The translations under genes were made by a program, and so were the position numbers. From UBA7445 sp042096455 (GTDB lineage: Bacteria > Verrucomicrobiota > Verrucomicrobiia > Opitutales > Coraliomargaritaceae): a stretch of 13,059 nucleotides of DNA. Each line of letters begins with the position of its first letter. Position 1 is the stretch's first letter. The stretch spans positions 1 through 13,059 of the forward strand of contig JBELLU010000047.1 of assembly GCA_042096455.1 (NCBI GenBank), written 5' to 3'. The notes under the pieces are model-generated. The model had not been told where the DNA came from, made no database searches, and saw only the letters and a list, made by a program, of their open reading frames with translations. This document shows, piece after piece, positions 1 through 7,671 of this stretch.

Positions 1-3000
1 TGGTCGCCGGTCTGCACCTCAATACTCTCCACCACGCCGTCGGTGAGGGCGTAAACGGTGGTTTGCATCTTCATCGCTTCGAGCACGCAGAGTTTTTCCT
101 TGGCCTTGACCTTTTGCCCGACCGTGGCGGTGACGCTACTGACCATCGCGGGGATGGGCGCACCGACCTCTTTCTTGTTGGCGGGATCGGCCTTGGCGCG
201 TTTGCGGGTCTCGCTCTTGACCGAACGGTCGAGGATGACGCATTCGCGGGCGCGACCGTTGAGTTCGAAGGTAAGGGTGCGCTCGCCGCTCTCGTTGGGC
301 TCGGAAACGTAGATGAGTTTGATGATTAGGTTCTTGCCCTGTTCAATTTCAACCGTGATTTCCTCGCCGGGCTTGAGTCCGTAGAAGAAGGCGGGAGTCG
401 GAAGAACGCGGGCGTGACCGTAATCCTTCACGAAATTATCGAGGTCGGCAAAAACCTGCGGGTACATGAGGTAGGCGTAGAGGTCGTCGTCGGTGATCGG
501 ACGCTTGAAGCGTTTCTTGAGATCGGCACGGGTTGCTTCGAGATCGACCTTTTCGGCGCGGCTGCTGGGACGTCCCTTGAAGGGTTTGCGGTCCCCGAGG
601 ACGACCTTTTGAACCGCCTTGGGCCAACCGCCCTTGGGCTGACCGAGTCCGCCGGAGAGCATATCGACCACCGATTCCGGGAAGGCGGTACCGGGCTCGA
701 GGTTGACGAGATCCGCAGGTTCGACGCCCTTGGTAAGGAGGAACATCGAGAGGTCGCCCACCACTTTGGAGGAGGGGGTCACCTTGACGATATCGCCGAG
801 GAGTTCGTTGACCTCATGGTAATAACGGACGACTTCCGGCCAACGGGCACCGAGGCCGAGGGCGCGCGCCTGCTCGCGCAGGTTGGTGTATTGCCCGCCG
901 GGCATTTCGTGGGTGTAGACCTCCGCGGAGCCAAACTTGGGGCTGGTATCGAAGGGTCCGTAGAATTGGCGCACTGCCTCCCAGTAGATGGAAAGCTCGT
1001 TGAAGAATTCGAGGTCGAGCTTGGTGTCGCGGGTGTTGCCGCGCAGGGCGTTGACAATCGAGTTGAGGTTGGGCTGCGAGGTCAAGCCGGAGAGGGACGA
1101 GACCGCGAGATCGACCACATCGACGCCCGCTTCGGCGGCTTTAATGATAGAGGCACCTGCGATACCGGAGGAATCATGGGTGTGGAAATGAACGGGGATG
1201 CCGATTTTTTCGCGGAGGGCTTTCACGAGTTTATAGACCGCGTGCGGGGTGCAAAGGCCGGACATATCCTTGAGGGCCAGCATGTGCGCGCCCATGCGCT
1301 CGAGTTCCTGCGCCATTTCGACGTAATACTTGAGGGTATATTTGTCGCGCTTGGTGTCGAGGATGTCGCCGGTGTAGCAAATCGTGGCTTCACAAACCGA
1401 GTTGGTGTGTTTGCGAATGGACTCCATCGCTACCTTGAGATTCGGCAGGTAATTGAGTGAATCGAACACGCGGAAAATATCCATGCCGGATTCCGCGGAG
1501 TGTTTGATGAATCCGCGAATGACGTTGTCGGGGTAATTGGAGTAGCCCACCCCGTTGGCGCCGCGCAGGAGCATCTGGAAACAAACATTCGGGATGCGTT
1601 CACGGAGGCGCTGCAGGCGTTTGAAAGGGTTCTCATGCAGGAAGCGCATGGAGGTGTCAAAGGTCGCGCCACCCCAGCACTCGAGGGAGAAGAGATCGCC
1701 GGCGCGCTGTGCGATGGAATCGGCTACGATGAGCTGATCGTAACTGCGCATCCGCGCCGCCAGCAGGGACTGGTGCGCGTCGCGCATGGTGGTGTCGGTA
1801 ACGAGGAGTTTCTTCTGGGAACGGGTCCACTCCGCAAATTTCTCGGGGCCGTGCTTTTCGAGATAATCCTTGGTGCCTTTGGGCAACTTGCGGGAATGGT
1901 CGACCTCCGGCACGATAACGGGAAGATCCATCACCGGCACCGGACGACCCTTAACCTGATCATTGCCGTTCACGATGGTTTCACCGAGGAGGTTGAGGAG
2001 TTTGGTGGCGCGGTCGCGGCGGCGCTTGAAATCGAAGAGTTCCTTGGAGGTGTCGATGAGGGTCGTGGTGGCCTTGCCCGAGATGAAGATCGGGTGGTTT
2101 ACGACGTTTTCGATAAAGGGGATATTGGTCTTCACTCCGCGGATGCGCATCTCGCGGAGGGCGCGATCCATTCGCTGGATGGCGAGTTCAAAGGTGCGGG
2201 CGGAGGCGGTGAGCTTCACCAGCAGGGAATCGTAATACGGCGTGATGACCGCTCCGGTATCGCCCATCGCACCGTCGAGACGGATGCCGAAACCAGCGGC
2301 GGAACGGTAGTTTACGATCTTGCCGTAATCCGGCGCAAAATTCTTTTCAGGATCCTCGGTCGTGATACGCGCCTGAATCGCGACGCCGTTGCGGGGGATG
2401 TCTTCCTGTTTGGGGATGCCGACTGCCTTGCTGTGGAGGCTGTGGCCCTCCGCAATGAGAATCTGGCTCCGCACGATATCGATTCCGGTAATGACCTCGG
2501 TCACGGTATGCTCCACCTGAATGCGGGGGTTCATTTCGATGAAGAACCATTCATCGGTGTCGAGGTCGTAGAGGAATTCCACGGTACCGGCACTGTAGTA
2601 ACCGATGGACTTTGCGATTTTAACGGCGGCGTCGCAGAGGTCGCTGCGCACTTCGTCGGGCAGACCAATGGAAGGGGCGATTTCAACGACCTTTTGGTGA
2701 CGGCGCTGAACGGAGCAATCGCGCTCGTGCAGGTGCACGACATTGCCCTGTTTGTCTCCGAGGATCTGCACCTCAATATGCTTGGCGCGTTCGATGTAGC
2801 GCTCGAGGAAAACCGAGGCATTCCCGAAAGCTCGCTGCGCCTCGCCCTGTGCTTCTTCGAGGCTGGCCTTCAAATCCTTGGGATCCTTCACCACGCGCAT
2901 GCCACGCCCGCCGCCGCCGAAGGCCGCTTTAATGATCAAAGGGAAGCCGATCTTTTTGGCAATTCGCATCGCCTCCTTGGGATCCTTTACTGGATCTTCG

Positions 3001-3404
3001 GTACCGGGGAGGGTTGGCACCGCCGCTTGATCGGCAATTTTTCGGGCCTCGATCTTGTCGCCCATGCGTGCCAGCAAATCAGAGCTGGGTCCGATGAAGG
3101 AGATGCCACTCGCTTCACAAGCATTGGCGAATCCGGCATTCTCGGAAAGGAAACCGTAACCCGGGTGGATACAATCCACGCCGTTGCCCTTCGCCAGGGC
3201 GATGATGCTGTCAATATCCAGATAGGCCGCCACCGGCCCCTTGCCCTCGCCCACCAAATAGGATTCGTCGGCCTTAAAACGGTGCACCCCGAAGCGGTCT
3301 TCCTTCGCGTAAATCGCGACGGTGCGGTGCGCCAATTCGGTGGCACTGCGGAAAATTCGGACCGCAATTTCACTGCGGTTTGCGACGAGCAATTTTTTCA
3401 TCAT
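1..3404 (-). CDS. pyc: Pyruvate carboxylase, C-terminus cut by window edge
   Basis: ATP- and biotin-dependent cytosolic enzyme that carboxylates pyruvate to oxaloacetate (anaplerosis, gluconeogenesis). The frame is open on the minus strand from ATG 3404 to the window edge, 1134 codons. Domains in order: biotin carboxylase, with the N-terminal NRSEIAVR typical of this family, the ATP-grasp glycine loop FGGGGRG at residues 162-168, and EMNPRIQVEHTVTE; carboxyltransferase from about residue 530, with RDAHQ (Asp542), the carbamylated-lysine motif ALKDMSG (Lys712) and metal ligands in HFHTHD (739-744); LPTPAFFYG near the allosteric/linker region; and the biotin carrier domain with AMKM, biotinyl Lys1112 (bases 69-71). 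Single-chain pyruvate carboxylases are about 1150 residues, so only some 15-20 C-terminal residues are missing. A second ATG at 3401 directly follows the first; neither has a Shine-Dalgarno sequence. It lies 112 bp downstream of pckG on the same strand. One oddity is RDAHQSLLAAR, where relatives usually have ...LLATR. Oxaloacetate decarboxylase is excluded by the full biotin carboxylase half. Confidence 0.96.
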   Translation of the reverse strand, partial: MMKKLLVANRSEIAVRIFRSATELAHRTVAIYAKEDRFGVHRFKADESYLVGEGKGPVAAYLDIDSIIALAKGNGVDCIHPGYGFLSENAGFANACEASGISFIGPSSDLLARMGDKIEARKIADQAAVPTLPGTEDPVKDPKEAMRIAKKIGFPLIIKAAFGGGGRGMRVVKDPKDLKASLEEAQGEAQRAFGNASVFLERYIERAKHIEVQILGDKQGNVVHLHERDCSVQRRHQKVVEIAPSIGLPDEVRSDLCDAAVKIAKSIGYYSAGTVEFLYDLDTDEWFFIEMNPRIQVEHTVTEVITGIDIVRSQILIAEGHSLHSKAVGIPKQEDIPRNGVAIQARITTEDPEKNFAPDYGKIVNYRSAAGFGIRLDGAMGDTGAVITPYYDSLLVKLTASARTFELAIQRMDRALREMRIRGVKTNIPFIENVVNHPIFISGKATTTLIDTSKELFDFKRRRDRATKLLNLLGETIVNGNDQVKGRPVPVMDLPVIVPEVDHSRKLPKGTKDYLEKHGPEKFAEWTRSQKKLLVTDTTMRDAHQSLLAARMRSYDQLIVADSIAQRAGDLFSLECWGGATFDTSMRFLHENPFKRLQRLRERIPNVCFQMLLRGANGVGYSNYPDNVIRGFIKHSAESGMDIFRVFDSLNYLPNLKVAMESIRKHTNSVCEATICYTGDILDTKRDKYTLKYYVEMAQELERMGAHMLALKDMSGLCTPHAVYKLVKALREKIGIPVHFHTHDSSGIAGASIIKAAEAGVDVVDLAVSSLSGLTSQPNLNSIVNALRGNTRDTKLDLEFFNELSIYWEAVRQFYGPFDTSPKFGSAEVYTHEMPGGQYTNLREQARALGLGARWPEVVRYYHEVNELLGDIVKVTPSSKVVGDLSMFLLTKGVEPADLVNLEPGTAFPESVVDMLSGGLGQPKGGWPKAVQKVVLGDRKPFKGRPSSRAEKVDLEATRADLKKRFKRPITDDDLYAYLMYPQVFADLDNFVKDYGHARVLPTPAFFYGLKPGEEITVEIEQGKNLIIKLIYVSEPNESGERTLTFELNGRARECVILDRSVKSETRKRAKADPANKKEVGAPIPAMVSSVTATVGQKVKAKEKLCVLEAMKMQTTVYALTDGVVESIEVQTGD

Positions 3405-3479
3405 AGCAAGTAGTCAGGATTCAAATAATTTGATGAGAAAAGTTAAGCTTTCACTCCAAGTCAAGGCAGGGTGCGCTAA

Positions 3480-3508
3480 AATATACCATTCAAGCTAAGT
3501 CATTTAAA
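3480..3508 (-). promoter_or_regulatory. Candidate sigma70-type promoter for pyc
   Basis: In the 112-bp gap between pckG and pyc, the minus strand reads TTTAAA (3508-3503), a 17-nt spacer, then TATATT (3485-3480). This matches the -35 consensus at 4 of 6 positions and the -10 consensus at 5 of 6. It would give a leader of roughly 70 nt before the pyc ATG. No terminator hairpin is visible in the gap, so pyc may be transcribed both from here and by readthrough from pckG. Assigned by eye only; AT-rich gaps produce such matches by chance. Confidence 0.35.
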
Positions 3509-3516
3509 ACCGTGAC

Positions 3517-5331
3517 CTAGAGTCGTGAAATCAACAACTCGCGCTCGAAGATCATCTCCTTGGGCAAATGTTCAAACAGCTTGAGGAACAGCTCCTCGTG
3601 CGCGAGGGTTTGCATCCGCAGCGTCAGTCGATCGATTTTCATCAAGGCTTCAAAGTCCGCCCGCGTGAAATCCAGACCGCGCCAGTCGATATCCTCGTAA
3701 TGCGGCATCCAGCCAATCGGGGTTTCAAACGCACCGACCCGCCCGTTCGCACGTTCCACCATCCAGCGCAAGGGACGCATGTTTTCTCCAAAGCCGGGCC
3801 ACAGAAAGTCGCCCTCCTCGGACTTGCGGAACCAATTAACCTTAAATATTTTTGGCAATTGCTGGATGTTGTTACGCATCTTAAACCAGTGCCGGAAATA
3901 GTCCCCCATATTATAACCGCAAAACGGCAACATCGCCATCGGGTCGCGGCGCACCTGACCGAGTTGCCCCTCCGCCGCCGCCGTCATTTCGGACCCAATC
4001 GTCGCGGCAAGGTAAACCCCATGACCCCAGTTGAAGGCCTGCGCCACCATCGGTTCATCCCGCATCCGGCGTCCCCCAAAGGCAATCGCATCGATCCGCA
4101 CCCCTTCGGGTTTCTCCCAGTCATCGTCGATCACCGGGCAATTCGCCGCCGGAGCGGTAAAACGGCTATTGGGATGCGCCGCAAGGGTTTCACTGTCCGG
4201 AGTCCAATCATTCCCCAACCAGTCAATCAAATGCGCGGGCGGTTCCTCGGTCATCCCCTCCCACCAAACATCGCCGTCATCCGTCAATGCAACGTTGGTA
4301 AAAATCGTATCGCGCGCGCAGGAAGTCATGGCGCTGGGATTGGTCTGTTTCGAGGTTCCGGGAGCGACCCCAAAGAAACCCGCCTCCGGATTGATGGCAT
4401 ACAAGGCGCCATCCGGCCCCGGCTTTAACCAGGCAATATCGTCCCCCACACAGGTCACCTTGTAACCCTCCATCGCTTTCGGCGGAATCAACATCGCAAA
4501 ATTCGTCTTACCACAGGCACTCGGGAAAGCCGCCGCCACGTAAGTCTTCTCACCCGAGGGTTCCTCCACCCCGAGAATCAACATGTGCTCCGCCATCCAG
4601 CCCTCGTCATGCGCCAGAATGGAGGCGATGCGCAGGGCGAGGCACTTCTTCCCCAGCAAGGCATTACCGCCATAACCCGAACCGTAGGAAACGATCGCCC
4701 GTTCTTCCGGAAAATGCACAATGTGGGTATTGGGCGGATCACAGGGCCACGGCACATCCTCCGCTCCCGGCGCCAGCGGTTGACCAACCGAGTGCAGGCA
4801 TGGAATGAAAAAACCGCGATCGCCCAATGCATCCAGGACTGCTTGCCCGATGCGCGCCATGATTCGCATATTCACCACCACGTACGGCGAGTCTGTTATT
4901 TCCACTCCGATCTTGGAAATCGGTCCGCCGATCGGCCCCATGCTATAGGGAATGACATACATGGTGCGTCCCTTCATGCAGCCTTTAAAAAGTCCTTTGA
5001 GTTTGCGACGCATCACGACCGGGTCCTCCCAGTTATTCGTCGGCCCCGCACCATCGCGACTCTGCGAACAGATAAAAGTCCGGGATTCCACCCGTGCGAC
5101 GTCTTTGGGGTCCGAGCGGAACAGATAACTGTTCGGCCGCTTTGCCTCGTTCAGCTTGATACACATCCCGCTTGCCTCCATCTCCCCAAAAAGACGCTTC
5201 GCTTCCGCCTCCGAGCCGTCACACCAGTGCACCGCATCGGGCTCGCACATCGCTTCCGTTTTGGAGACCCACTTTAAAAGGGCCTTGTGTTCGGTCATTT
5301 CCTTTGCGTCATTGGGGCTATTTTCTTTCAT
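3517..5331 (-). CDS. pckG: Phosphoenolpyruvate carboxykinase, GTP-dependent
   Basis: Cytosolic enzyme converting oxaloacetate + GTP to PEP + CO2 + GDP, the committed step of gluconeogenesis. The 604-aa product matches the usual length of about 600 aa. GTP-class signatures are visible: the P-loop AAFPSACGKTNFAM with reactive Cys273 and Lys275; GDDIAWLKP (metal-binding Asp, kinase-2); SYGSGYGGNALLGKKC and AEHMLILG (metal-binding Lys and His); and NWFRKSEEGDFLWPGFGEN, which carries the phenylalanines that clamp the guanine. The ATP-class PckA is unrelated in these motifs. The frame stays open upstream to ATG 5445, but those extra 38 residues do not resemble the family. ATG 5331 is chosen; ATG 5298 (MTEHKALLKW) is a real alternative, since a candidate promoter would start transcription almost exactly at 5331. 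No Shine-Dalgarno is seen. It is followed on the same strand by pyc and divergent from parC. Its coding strand is less C-rich than that of its neighbours. Confidence 0.95.
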   Translation of the reverse strand: MKENSPNDAKEMTEHKALLKWVSKTEAMCEPDAVHWCDGSEAEAKRLFGEMEASGMCIKLNEAKRPNSYLFRSDPKDVARVESRTFICSQSRDGAGPTNNWEDPVVMRRKLKGLFKGCMKGRTMYVIPYSMGPIGGPISKIGVEITDSPYVVVNMRIMARIGQAVLDALGDRGFFIPCLHSVGQPLAPGAEDVPWPCDPPNTHIVHFPEERAIVSYGSGYGGNALLGKKCLALRIASILAHDEGWMAEHMLILGVEEPSGEKTYVAAAFPSACGKTNFAMLIPPKAMEGYKVTCVGDDIAWLKPGPDGALYAINPEAGFFGVAPGTSKQTNPSAMTSCARDTIFTNVALTDDGDVWWEGMTEEPPAHLIDWLGNDWTPDSETLAAHPNSRFTAPAANCPVIDDDWEKPEGVRIDAIAFGGRRMRDEPMVAQAFNWGHGVYLAATIGSEMTAAAEGQLGQVRRDPMAMLPFCGYNMGDYFRHWFKMRNNIQQLPKIFKVNWFRKSEEGDFLWPGFGENMRPLRWMVERANGRVGAFETPIGWMPHYEDIDWRGLDFTRADFEALMKIDRLTLRMQTLAHEELFLKLFEHLPKEMIFERELLISRL

Positions 5332-5337
5332 GTAAAT

Positions 5338-5366
5338 TTTATAAGCAAGTATTAGCTGTTTGATAA
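5338..5366 (-). promoter_or_regulatory. Candidate promoter for pckG
   Basis: The minus strand reads TTATCA (5366-5361), 17 nt, then TATAAA (5343-5338): 4 of 6 and 5 of 6 matches to the sigma70 consensus. A start site 6-8 nt after the -10 falls at about 5331, on the first base of the proposed pckG ATG. The mRNA would therefore be leaderless, or translation would begin at ATG 5298 with a leader of about 33 nt. Predicted by eye; not proven. Confidence 0.4.
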
Positions 5367-5389
5367 GCACAAACGACACCAATTTGAAT
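5360..5389 (+). promoter_or_regulatory. Weak candidate promoter for parC
   Basis: The plus strand reads TTGATA (5360-5365, 5 of 6 to the -35 consensus), an 18-nt spacer, then TTGAAT (5384-5389, 4 of 6 to the -10). It would leave a leader of about 115 nt before the parC ATG at 5510. Its -35 overlaps the -35 proposed for pckG on the other strand, so the two divergent promoters could compete for polymerase. The match is modest and the long leader is a point against it. I saw nothing else of note in the rest of this 178-bp gap, apart from two copies of the heptamer GAATATT (5386-5392 and 5492-5498). Confidence 0.22.
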
Positions 5390-5509
5390 ATTTCCCTATC
5401 CGGCCTTCCATCCTTTCCGCTGCAACACACCAATTCTCCTTGCACAAGAGGCGCTCTCTCGTTTTTCGTACTCCTTTAAGCATTTCATCTCGAATATTGC
5501 ACCACCTTC

Positions 5510-7615
5510 ATGCCGCAAAAAAAGAAGCCAGCCGCCGACAAAGCCCTTGAACTTAATCTTGAGGATGCGGAAGAGCCCTCCGAGGCACAAGCAAGCGAGG
5601 TAGCTGAACCCGATTCCAAAAAATCCGAGCCCTCGATCTTCGACCTTAAAACCGATTCCGGTCACGTCGATGATATGTTCAGCAACTGGTTCCTCGATTA
5701 CGCCAGTTACGTCATTCTCGAACGCGCCGTCCCGCATGCCAATGACGGACTCAAGCCGGTGCAACGCCGCATCCTCCATTCCATGCGCGAGTTGGAAGAC
5801 GGCCGGTACAACAAGGTCGCCAATCTCATTGGCAATACCATGAAATACCACCCCCACGGCGACGCCTCCATTGGCGACGCCCTCGTCCAGTTGGGGCAAA
5901 AAGACCTCCTCATTGATATGCAGGGCAACTGGGGCAATACCTTGACCGGTGATTCCGCCGCCGCCCCCCGCTACATCGAAGCCCGCCTTTCCAAATTTGC
6001 CCTCGAGGTCGCCTTCAACCCCAAAACCACCCAATGGCTCGCCTCCTACGATGGACGCAACAAGGAACCCGAGACCCTCCCCATGAAATTTCCCCTCCTG
6101 CTCGCCCAGGGCGCAGAGGGGATCGCAGTCGGCCTCGCCTGCAAAATCCTTCCCCATAACTTCAACGAACTCCTCGAGGGCTCCATTGCCCTCCTCCGTA
6201 AACAAACCCCCGAAATCCGTCCCGATTTCCCGTCCGGTGGTATCGCCGACGATTCCGATTACAACAACGGACAACGCGGCGGTCGCGTCAAAGTCCGCGC
6301 CCGCATCGAAACCCGCAAGAAGAACTGTCTCGCCATCACGGAGCTTCCCTTTGGTAAAACCACCACCTCCCTCATCGATTCCATCCTCTCCGCCAATGAT
6401 AAGGGTAAAATAAAAATCGCGCGCGTGGAGGACAACACCGCCGATCAAGTCGAGATCCTCGTCTTCCTCCCGGCAGGCGCCGACCCCGAGACCACCGAGC
6501 AGGCCCTCTACGCCTTCACCGATTGCGAAGTCTCCGTCAGCACCAACATCTGCGTCATCGAGAACGAAAAACCCCACTTCTTCTCCGCCGCCGACCTCCT
6601 CTACCTCGCTACAGAAAAAACCCGCGAACTCCTCAAACTCGAACTCGAAATCCAACTCGCCGAGCTTCAGGAAAAATGGCACTTCTCCTCCCTTGAGAAA
6701 ATCTTCATCGAGAAACGCATCTATCGCCGCATTGAAGAAGAGACCACTTGGGAAGCGGTCATCGCCACGGTGGACGAAGGACTCAAACCCTACCGCAAAA
6801 AACTGCGCCGCGCCATTACCCGCGACGACATCCTTCGCCTCCTCGAAATCAAAATCAAACGCATTTCGAAATACGACACCCTCCGCGCCGATGAACTCAT
6901 CAAGGGCCTCGAAGATGAAATCGCCCTGACCGAGAAAAACCTCAAATACCTCACAAAATACGCAATCAGGTGGTTCAAGGAACTTCAAAAGAAATACGGC
7001 AAGGGCCGCGAACGCCGCACCGAACTCACGACCTTTGATAAAGTCGTGGCGCAGGATGTCGTCATTGCCAACGAGACCCTTTATGTCGACCGCAAGGAAG
7101 GCTTTGCCGGCATCGGCATGAAAAAAGACGAGGCCGTTTGCAAATGCTCCGCCCTCAGCGACGTCATCGCCATCAATCAGGAAGGGAAACTCACCGTCTC
7201 CAAAGTCAGCGACAAAGCCTTCTTCGGCAAAAACATCCTGCACATCGACCTCTTCAATCGCGCCGAACCCAAGGCCCTCACCTATTGCATGGTTTACCGC
7301 GACGGCAAAACCGGCCCCGTACTCGCCAAACATTTCACGATTGGCGGCGTCACCCGCGACAAGGAATACGACCTCACCAAGGGCAAGCCCGGTTCACGCG
7401 TCTTCTATCTTTCCGCCTACCCCACCGAGAGCGGCCCACCCGATGCCGTCAAAGTCAACCTCAAGCCCGCTCCCCGGCTCCGCAAAACCGAAGAAGAAAT
7501 TCATTTTAAGGACGTCGCGATTCGCGGTCGTAGTTCCGGCGGAAACATCGTCACCAAACATTCCGTTCGCAATGTCGTGCGCCTCCCAAAAGCCGCCCGC
7601 GAGAACGACGCCTAA
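5510..7615 (+). CDS. parC: DNA topoisomerase IV subunit A (ParC-like type IIA topoisomerase)
   Basis: DNA-cleaving subunit of a type IIA topoisomerase, which with ParE decatenates daughter chromosomes. The 701-aa product has a charged, probably disordered N-terminal extension (about residues 1-50), then the winged-helix/tower core: NDGLKPVQRRIL (78-89), KYHPHGD (112-118) and the catalytic tyrosine Tyr155 in SAAAPRYIEARLSKFA. A helical coiled-coil region with FIEKRIYRRIE follows, then a C-terminal domain of about 190 residues ending near 690, containing VYRDGKTG and TRDKEYDLTKG, which I associate with the Bacteroidetes/Verrucomicrobia ParC type. The GyrA box (QRRGGKG-like) that lets gyrase wrap DNA is absent, which favours topoisomerase IV over gyrase. 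No parE is adjacent. Start ATG 5510 has no Shine-Dalgarno. At the position matching E. coli GyrA Ser83 it has Ala119; the acidic position (Asp87) is kept as Asp123. It is first gene of the plus-strand run. Confidence 0.88.
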   Translation: MPQKKKPAADKALELNLEDAEEPSEAQASEVAEPDSKKSEPSIFDLKTDSGHVDDMFSNWFLDYASYVILERAVPHANDGLKPVQRRILHSMRELEDGRYNKVANLIGNTMKYHPHGDASIGDALVQLGQKDLLIDMQGNWGNTLTGDSAAAPRYIEARLSKFALEVAFNPKTTQWLASYDGRNKEPETLPMKFPLLLAQGAEGIAVGLACKILPHNFNELLEGSIALLRKQTPEIRPDFPSGGIADDSDYNNGQRGGRVKVRARIETRKKNCLAITELPFGKTTTSLIDSILSANDKGKIKIARVEDNTADQVEILVFLPAGADPETTEQALYAFTDCEVSVSTNICVIENEKPHFFSAADLLYLATEKTRELLKLELEIQLAELQEKWHFSSLEKIFIEKRIYRRIEEETTWEAVIATVDEGLKPYRKKLRRAITRDDILRLLEIKIKRISKYDTLRADELIKGLEDEIALTEKNLKYLTKYAIRWFKELQKKYGKGRERRTELTTFDKVVAQDVVIANETLYVDRKEGFAGIGMKKDEAVCKCSALSDVIAINQEGKLTVSKVSDKAFFGKNILHIDLFNRAEPKALTYCMVYRDGKTGPVLAKHFTIGGVTRDKEYDLTKGKPGSRVFYLSAYPTESGPPDAVKVNLKPAPRLRKTEEEIHFKDVAIRGRSSGGNIVTKHSVRNVVRLPKAARENDA

Positions 7616-7634
7616 AGACCCTTTAAAATTAGGC
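7610..7634 (+). other. Small hairpin at the parC stop codon
   Basis: A perfect 6-bp inverted repeat, GCCTAA (7610-7615) and TTAGGC (7629-7634), with a 13-nt loop, includes the parC stop codon. The following bases are pyrimidine-rich but not a T tract, so it is a poor intrinsic terminator. It may be chance, or a weak attenuator or processing site between parC and aroC, 56 nt apart. Confidence 0.2.
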
Positions 7635-7671
7635 TTCTCACCTACTCCTTCTTGCTTCTAACTCTTGCACT

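Noticed and set aside
1500..3413. 637-codon plus-strand open frame, and another at 414-1460
   Set aside because: Both are antisense shadows of pyruvate carboxylase, whose minus-strand frame carries every expected motif without interruption.
3465..3500. dif-like sequence (GGTGCGCTAAA) near a change in strand composition
   Set aside because: One arm resembles the XerC half-site, but the XerD half is missing and the composition change is better explained gene by gene.
5332..5445. 38-residue N-terminal extension of pckG from ATG 5445
   Set aside because: It does not resemble the start of GTP-type PEP carboxykinases, would exceed the family length and runs through the likely promoter.
5396..7333. 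645-codon open frame on the minus strand across parC
   Set aside because: It lies antisense to a clear ParC. Its product is a Gly/Phe/Glu/Asp-rich string with no family motif, as expected when the sense gene rarely uses codons whose complement is a stop.
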